Origin: Phytohabitans sp036906915
Lineage (GTDB): Bacteria; Actinomycetota; Actinomycetes; Mycobacteriales; Micromonosporaceae
Assembly (NCBI RefSeq): GCF_036906915.1
Contig: NZ_JBAKHX010000009.1
Coordinates: forward strand, 1 to 64,000
Length of the DNA stretch: 64,000 bases
Reading direction: 5' to 3'
In this document: piece by piece, positions 59,720-64,000 of the stretch
How positions within the stretch are numbered: the first letter of the stretch is position 1
Layout of the letters: each line of letters starts with the position of its first letter
Notes under the pieces: model-generated
Databases searched by the model: none
Told to the model about the DNA's origin: nothing
Seen by the model: the letters and a program-made list of their open reading frames with translations, nothing else
Program-made: the position numbers and the translations under genes

Positions 59720-60958
59720 GGCCTGTGTCTCACCGAACGTGGCCTGATCGTCGCCGGACAGACCAGACTCAGTGAGACGACCGCGATGTAGGCGTCCAAT
59801 GCCCCATGCGCCGCCCTTGGGTCGCAGCGGTGGTCAGGAGGTGTGGCGCAGCAGGGCGTCCACGACGGCTGGCCATGTCACGCGCGGCACGCCCTGGCCG
59901 ATGCCGGGCAGTGTGAGCAGCGTGGCGCCCGGGATCTCGGCGGCCAGCACGACCCCGTTCCGGTGTGGGAAGAACGGATCCTCGTCCCCGTGGATCACCA
60001 GGGTCGGCGCGGTGATCTCGCCGAGCCGCTCGCGCCACCGCGGCCGGCAGTTGATGGCCGCGAACATGCTGCCGAGGTGGCTCGCACGCTGCGCCTTCGC
60101 CGTGCGTGCCGCTCGGTCGAAGACCGATCCGGCAGCCGCCCGTACGTCCTGCTCGTCGAATCCCCGCGACCCGGACATCAGCCGCGCGGAACTGGTCATG
60201 TAGTCGACCACGCTGTTCCGATCGGTCCAGTCCGGCTCCGGACGCCCGAACAGCTTCCCCATCATCTGCGGCGCGTGGTCGGGCAAGTCGGGATCGACCG
60301 GACCGGGCGCGACCGGACGGGTGGAGACCAGCGTCAGCGACACGACCTGGTCGGGATGGTCGAGCGCGAGCAGTTGCGCGATGAAACCGCCGACGCCCAT
60401 CCCGACCACGTGCGTACGCCCCAGATCCAGCGCCACCAACAACTCGGACGCGTCGGTCACCAGGTCGCGCAAGTCGTAGGTGGGGTTGTCCGGGTCGACG
60501 AACGTCGACTGGCCGGCGTCGCGCAGGTCGTAGCGCAACACATACCGCCCGGCCAGCGCGGCACACAGCTCGTCCGGCCAGCTCGACCTGGTGATGCCGA
60601 CCAGTAGCACCGGCGGATCCGCCGGGTTCCCGAAGGTCTCCACACACAACTCGACACCGTTGACCTTGATCCGCATGTCCCGCTCCTTCTGAGTCATCAA
60701 CTGAGACGAATCAGCACCCGGAAACTCATCGCGCTGCTCTGACACCGTCGGACGAACATCCGACCTGGGCCTGTCTCAACTCTCGTCCGGATATCGACAA
60801 GAGCCCCTATTGCTGACTCACGGGCCAGGTTCAGTGAGACGGTCGTGAGAGAACCGGACCGTCGGACCAGATTCGGTGAGACGCGGGAGTGATCACGTCT
60901 CACTCAATCTGTCCCGTCGCAGGTCACCGCGCCGGCCTCGGGCCAACTCGAATGAGAC
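59530..60958. repeat. Dispersed GTGAGAC-box family
   Basis: Exact GTGAGAC or GTCTCAC occurs at 59530, 59618, 59706, 59727, 59772, 60834, 60876 and 60897, with near copies at 60701, 60773 and 60952. The dispersed copies share a longer consensus, roughly CCAGATTCRGTGAGACG. The pair at 60876 and 60897 forms an inverted repeat (CAGATTCGGTGAGACG against CGTCTCACTCAATCTG, 14 of 16 matching). The boxes flank the pseudo-hydrolase gene on both sides. Confidence 0.8.
59834..60676 (-). CDS. Alpha/beta-hydrolase homologue lacking catalytic Ser and His
   Basis: A 280-residue protein resembling anthracycline methylesterases (RdmC/DnrP type): VNGVELCVETFGNPADPPVLLV, YVLRYDLRDAGQST, then THVVGMGVGGFIAQLLALDHP. 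The nucleophile elbow reads GMGVG where GxSxG is expected (Gly at residue 94), and the C-terminal catalytic His is replaced in LPGIGQGVP (Gln near 261); the Asp region HGDEDPFFPH is kept. It is probably inactive as an esterase and may bind a ligand. AAGGAG 6 nt before ATG 60674-60676 fixes the start. Confidence 0.85.
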   Translation of the reverse strand: MRIKVNGVELCVETFGNPADPPVLLVGITRSSWPDELCAALAGRYVLRYDLRDAGQSTFVDPDNPTYDLRDLVTDASELLVALDLGRTHVVGMGVGGFIAQLLALDHPDQVVSLTLVSTRPVAPGPVDPDLPDHAPQMMGKLFGRPEPDWTDRNSVVDYMTSSARLMSGSRGFDEQDVRAAAGSVFDRAARTAKAQRASHLGSMFAAINCRPRWRERLGEITAPTLVIHGDEDPFFPHRNGVVLAAEIPGATLLTLPGIGQGVPRVTWPAVVDALLRHTS

Positions 60959-60995
60959 AGGACAGAAGGCGGTGGGCCGGCCGGGTTCTACGCGC

Positions 60996-61030
60996 AGATG
61001 CCCGCCGCCAGTGCGCGGCGGCGGGCATCT
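60996..61030 (-). terminator. Strong terminator hairpin
   Basis: Perfect 14-bp arms (AGATGCCCGCCGCC and complement) with a 7-nt loop, 13 bp past the stop of the small minus-strand gene at 61044. Confidence 0.85.
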
Positions 61031-61043
61031 TCTGGGCGTCCGG

Positions 61044-61208
61044 CTACTCGATGTCGTAGTCGTACGGGTCCTGCGCGTCGTTACGGTCCGCGGCGTTCTG
61101 CGCCCGGTTGTCGAAGCCGCTGGCTGCGGTCGGTGAGTCCGGATCGCGGTCGGCGGCCGCGCTGATGCGGTCGGCGGACTCGTGGTCCATGGGTGTGGAT
61201 CGGGCCAT
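61044..61208 (-). CDS. Small acidic protein, SMP-like
   Basis: A 54-residue protein with an excellent ribosome-binding site (GGAGGAA) and its own terminator. The core SADRISAAADRDPDSPT followed by GFDNRAQNAADRND resembles the short SMP (seed maturation protein) repeat seen in small bacterial proteins. The end is Asp/Tyr-rich (QDPYDYDIE). It is likely a real, separately transcribed gene; function unknown, possibly a stress-related disordered protein. Confidence 0.65.
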   Translation of the reverse strand: MARSTPMDHESADRISAAADRDPDSPTAASGFDNRAQNAADRNDAQDPYDYDIE

Positions 61209-61466
61209 GACGGTTCCTCCGTCGGCTCGCGCCCCGGTTACGCCAGGGGCCACACGCACCCGGGCCGCCCTCGCGACCGGGGTAACCGATCCCCGGGGCT
61301 ACGTCGGCGCCTGACCGCTCGGTGCGGGCTTGCCCACTGGTCACCGCGTGTGGGGTGTCCGGCGGGGATCAGCCGGAGGTGCTCGCCCCACGGTTCCCGG
61401 CTAAGGAATGCCGGTCCCTTCGATTAGGTCTACGGTACGACGTCCACAAACGATCGTTCTGTTCGG

Positions 61467-61829
61467 TCAGGGGCGGCTCTGGCGACGGGCAACGACTTCG
61501 GCGGAGCTGGTCTGAATGGCCAGCAACTCCCGGATGTTTCCAGCCCTGGGGCGGTCTGGGTTGTCGATGGCTTCCAGGGCGCGTACGTCGGCACGTTCAG
61601 GGGTCGCGGAGGTGCCGTCCTGTAGGACCAGCACGGCGACGGTGCGCGCGTCGCACCCGGTGTTGTCGCAGTACACCTCGATGCGGCCGGGGTCCGGGTG
61701 GTCGCCGAAGGACAGGATGGCGCTGGTGGCGCCGCAGAAGTAGCAGAGGAATCGGGTTCCGGGTGGCTGCTGGCGAACCCATGGCGTGGTGCCGGTTTCC
61801 CAGCCGCGGCGGTCGGTGGTGTTGGGCAT
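61467..61829 (-). CDS. Zinc-ribbon protein
   Basis: A 120-residue protein starting at ATG 61827-61829 with GGAGGGAA upstream. It carries CYFCGA and CDNTGCD, a four-Cys zinc ribbon around residues 26-60, then a helical C-terminus. It is the last gene of the leftward recombinase operon, 22 bp after the previous one. No family is recognised; such ribbons are common among small plasmid and phage proteins. Confidence 0.7.
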   Translation of the reverse strand: MPNTTDRRGWETGTTPWVRQQPPGTRFLCYFCGATSAILSFGDHPDPGRIEVYCDNTGCDARTVAVLVLQDGTSATPERADVRALEAIDNPDRPRAGNIRELLAIQTSSAEVVARRQSRP

Positions 61830-61851
61830 CTCGTCGTGTTCCCTCCGGAGA

Positions 61852-62280
61852 TCATGGCTGGCCGCGCAGTCGGCGGAGTCGGGCTCGTACGTCGTCCATC
61901 CATTCGGCGTGGACGCGGTTGACGTAGTCAGCGCGGGCGGGGTCCGCGTTGAGGAACGGTCCGGGTTGGTGGAGCCGGCAGCCGGGGCAGACGACTTCGT
62001 CGGCCTCGGCGGGGCAGGCGAACGTGGTGCGGCACTCCTCACGGCAGCAGGTGCGCACCGCGTCTCGGGCCAGGAATGCTGCGGTGGTGACTGTGTAGGG
62101 GTGGCCGGCGGGGGTGCACATCAGCCGGATCTCGTTGGTGGGGTCCAGATCGCCGGTGGGTGTGACGCGGTAGGTGGCGCTGCCGGAGGCGGCGACCACG
62201 CCGCAGGTTGGGCAGCGGGTGTAGACGGTGTCGAAGTCGGGGCACCCGTCGACGAATTCGTAGAAGGGAACGGTGGCCAT
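61852..62280 (-). CDS. Protein with multiple CxxC zinc sites
   Basis: A 142-residue protein with CPTCG (about 23), a central strand-rich part and a second cluster CCREECRTTFACP...CPGC (about 79-100), ending in a helix (YVNRVHAEWMDDVRARLRRL). It probably binds two zinc ions. The ATG at 62278-62280 is 12 bp after the recombinase stop. Function unknown; it likely cooperates with, or regulates, the recombinase or transfer genes. Confidence 0.75.
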   Translation of the reverse strand: MATVPFYEFVDGCPDFDTVYTRCPTCGVVAASGSATYRVTPTGDLDPTNEIRLMCTPAGHPYTVTTAAFLARDAVRTCCREECRTTFACPAEADEVVCPGCRLHQPGPFLNADPARADYVNRVHAEWMDDVRARLRRLRGQP

Positions 62281-62292
62281 CGGCGGCGATCC

Positions 62293-63192
62293 TTATTCGA
62301 AGATCCGCTCGACGACCTCGGCCTGTTCGGCTGGGCCGACGCGGAAGTAGCGGGCGCTGGACTCGATGGAGGCGTGGCCGAGCAGGGCCTGGACATGGGC
62401 GGGGTCGGCGCCGCCTTGGCGTAGCCGGGTGGCGTAGGTGTGCCTCAGCCGGTGCGGTCGCAGGCCGGGGATGCCGGCGGCGTCGCCGACGGCGAGCACG
62501 ACCTGGGTGATGCCGGAGATGGTCAGCGGGCCGCGTTGCCCGGTCCACAGTGGTCCTGGCTGGTTGCTGCGGAGGCGTATCCACGCGCTGATCCGTTCCC
62601 GGGCGATCGCGGGCAGCGGCACCCACCGAACTTCGTCGCCTTTGCCGTGCAGCCGGATCTTGCCGGTGCGGGCGGTGATGGCGACGTCTTCGAGGTCGAG
62701 GCGGGCGCATTCCTCGACGCGGGCACCGGCGTACAGCAGCACGTCGACGATCGCGGCGTCCCGTTCGCCGCGGCGCGCGGCGGCCCGTTCCACCGCCCCT
62801 TGCTGGTGGCGCGTGAGTGCATCCGGTTCCCCGGGCCGGGGCACCTGGGCGCGCTTGACGTCGATGCGCAGCCCGGCGGCGTGGTCGTACATGAGGGTCA
62901 CCGCGGCGAGTGCCTGGTTGACCTTGGCCGGGCTGGCCTTGGCGCGCAGCAGGTGCCGGCGCCAGGCGGTGACGGCGGCCTCGGCGCCGACGACGTCGGC
63001 GAACGCGTCGGGGTGAGCGTCGGTGTGCCGGCCCAGCCAGGTGACGTAGGCGGTGCACTGCCGCCGGTACGCCTTGACCGTGTTGGCGGCCAGCTTGCAC
63101 CGGTCGAGGTAGCGCTCGACCGCGGCCAGGGCCTGCCCGGCGGCCGCGGTGGTGTCGGCGCGGGGGTGCAGGGGGAGGACGTCCGCGGTCAC
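62293..63192 (-). CDS. Tyrosine recombinase/integrase
   Basis: A 299-residue XerC/D-like recombinase. A core-binding N-terminal domain (NTVKAYRRQCTAYVTWLG) precedes the catalytic residues: Arg in LLYAGARVEECARL, Lys in LHGKGDEVRWVPL, HxxR in RPHRLRHTYAT, His in LLGHAS and Tyr in SARYFRV. GTG 63190-63192 overlaps the upstream stop (GTGA). It could integrate and excise the element or resolve multimers; no att site or tRNA gene is seen nearby. Typical XerC/D are the same length. Confidence 0.93.
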   Translation of the reverse strand: MTADVLPLHPRADTTAAAGQALAAVERYLDRCKLAANTVKAYRRQCTAYVTWLGRHTDAHPDAFADVVGAEAAVTAWRRHLLRAKASPAKVNQALAAVTLMYDHAAGLRIDVKRAQVPRPGEPDALTRHQQGAVERAAARRGERDAAIVDVLLYAGARVEECARLDLEDVAITARTGKIRLHGKGDEVRWVPLPAIARERISAWIRLRSNQPGPLWTGQRGPLTISGITQVVLAVGDAAGIPGLRPHRLRHTYATRLRQGGADPAHVQALLGHASIESSARYFRVGPAEQAEVVERIFE

Positions 63193-63608
63193 CGGTTGCC
63201 GTCCATGGCGGTGCCGCCGACGACTCGCACCGCCGGGGGCCGTGGCTCGAGGCCGAAGGCTTCGGCCGCGGCCCGGTCGAGGTGCAGCTGCCGCTGCGCG
63301 GCTCCGTCCTGGCAAGACCGGGGCATCCCACGGCAGGCGAGGAACTGATCCCCGGTGGCCGGGTCGGCGACGACCTGGACGTACCTGCTGCGCAGCGCTA
63401 GCCAGTCGTGGCCGGCGTGGTCGGCGCCGCACAGCGCGCACTTCGGTTCCGTGAGCGGGTGAGCCTCCACCAGAGCGGCCAGCGCCCGGTCCTCGCTGAC
63501 CCGCGGGGTGGTCCGGGCGCCGCAGGTGCAGACCGCGTAGACCCTCCCGCCCGATGGGACCAGGCCGTCGATGAGATGGACCCGCCGTGGGGCAGCGGGC
63601 GCCGTCAT
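63189..63608 (-). CDS. Small Cys/His-containing protein upstream of the recombinase
   Basis: A 139-residue protein with CTCGA (about 27), CALCGADHAGHDW (about 57) and FLACRGMPRSCQ (about 89), suggestive of a zinc ribbon. It overlaps both neighbours by 4 nt. No family recognised. It is part of the recombinase operon and may be an accessory factor. Confidence 0.7.
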   Translation of the reverse strand: MTAPAAPRRVHLIDGLVPSGGRVYAVCTCGARTTPRVSEDRALAALVEAHPLTEPKCALCGADHAGHDWLALRSRYVQVVADPATGDQFLACRGMPRSCQDGAAQRQLHLDRAAAEAFGLEPRPPAVRVVGGTAMDGNR

Positions 63609-64000
63609 GCCCGGTCGCCTTCCACCGGGGCGGGACGCCCCGTCCAGTACGAATCGTGGCCGGATTCCACGTACTGGCGCGTGGCGCCGATCGCGTCTTC
63701 TGGACTGAAGTAGGTGCGGAACAGCTTCCACCATGCCTCGTACTCCGCCTGCTGTTTGGGCGCCAAGGCGCGTGGTGCGCGTTGGTAGTACTCGACCGCC
63801 GGCGCGGCGATGGCGAACAGTTCGGAGCGCGTCATGGCGGCGATCTGCTCCTCGGTGGGCAGCGCGCCGGGGCGCGGCGGCCGCGGGTGACCCCAGTCGA
63901 CCTCGGCCACGCGATCGTGGCGCTGGCTCGTCATCGCGCGCGGCGCGGGTCGTCGGGGTCGACCAGCGGGAGGAGGTCGGGTCTCGGGGGAACATCGATG
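63605..64000 (-). CDS. Unknown protein at right edge (possibly partial)
   Basis: The first in-window ATG is at 63934, giving 109 residues (RVAEVDWGHPRPPRPG, TRSELFAIAAPAVEYYQRAPRAL, YEAWWKLFRTYF), a helical Trp/Tyr-rich protein. The frame stays open and protein-like upstream to the end of the window (PPRPDLLPLVDPDDPRRAM), so the true start may lie outside. It overlaps the next gene by 4 nt and belongs to the recombinase operon. Confidence 0.6.
   Translation of the reverse strand, partial: HRCSPETRPPPAGRPRRPAPRAMTSQRHDRVAEVDWGHPRPPRPGALPTEEQIAAMTRSELFAIAAPAVEYYQRAPRALAPKQQAEYEAWWKLFRTYFSPEDAIGATRQYVESGHDSYWTGRPAPVEGDRA

Noticed and set aside
59348..59791. + strand ORF with repeated 29-residue units over the tandem repeats.
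   Set aside because: The period is not a multiple of three (88), so all three frames stay open by repetition; no ribosome-binding site and no sensible composition.
1..64000. tRNA, rRNA, riboswitch or complete insertion sequence.
   Set aside because: I saw no cloverleaf-like GTTCRAATC/CCA ends, rRNA motifs, recognisable riboswitch cores or transposase genes; this is by eye only.

Overview
The window looks like part of a large conjugative plasmid or integrative conjugative element from a high-GC actinomycete. Micromonosporales is my best guess, from gene style alone: many GTG starts, 4-nt ATGA/GTGA overlaps, XRE/DUF397 and conservon gene sets, DUF4913 and an SCO6880-like transfer protein. I saw no rRNA, tRNA, CRISPR array or replication initiator.

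Layout. 1-2.8 kb: a leftward ParA partition gene followed by a TTG-started gene with four exact 75-bp (25-residue) repeats that runs off the left edge. The upstream spacer is almost free of A on the + strand and ends in a perfect 34-bp palindrome. 2.8-12.8 kb: a rightward, tightly coupled transfer (T4SS-like) operon: lipoprotein, lytic transglycosylase/M23 peptidase, P-loop protein, small membrane protein, VirB8-like, VirB6/TrbL-like, SCO6880-like, VirB4-like ATPase, VirD4/TraG-like coupling ATPase and DUF4913. 12.8-16.3 kb: two leftward regulator modules, an XRE/TPR regulator with a phosphotransferase and an XRE-DUF5753 regulator with DUF397.

17-27.2 kb: a conservon-like signalling set (histidine-kinase-like CvnA, roadblock CvnB, small GTPase CvnD, no CvnC) running straight into a branched-chain-amino-acid-type ABC importer whose two ATPases are fused, with a methyltransferase and an acetyltransferase. 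27.2-36.2 kb: secreted and membrane proteins (two CU044_5270-like paralogues, a subtilisin, a beta-propeller lipoprotein) separated by very strong hairpins. 36.2-43.1 kb: a 2H phosphoesterase, a STAND NTPase with TPRs, a Nudix protein and an SF2 helicase with helicase-associated repeats; this could be a defence or stress module.

43.5-50.3 kb: an EspR-like regulator, then an operon encoding two tryptophan-2,3-dioxygenase-fold proteins, a class V aminotransferase/kynureninase-like enzyme and an MFS exporter. Its promoter-operator region is repeated almost exactly 9.4 kb away in front of a secreted alpha/beta hydrolase (54.2 kb), which suggests a small regulon on this element. 50.4-59.3 kb (leftward): DnaG-like primase, two unknown proteins, a duplicated-domain protein, a relaxase and a MobC-like accessory protein. 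59.3-61 kb: candidate oriT hairpins, three 88-bp tandem repeats and at least eight exact GTGAGAC boxes surrounding an alpha/beta-hydrolase homologue that has lost its catalytic Ser and His. 61-64 kb (leftward): small zinc-ribbon proteins and a tyrosine recombinase, running off the right edge.

Functionally, 2.8-12.8 kb and 55-59.4 kb form the conjugation machinery, parA and perhaps the recombinase serve maintenance, and the rest is cargo. All functional assignments come from reading motifs by eye; no database search was run.
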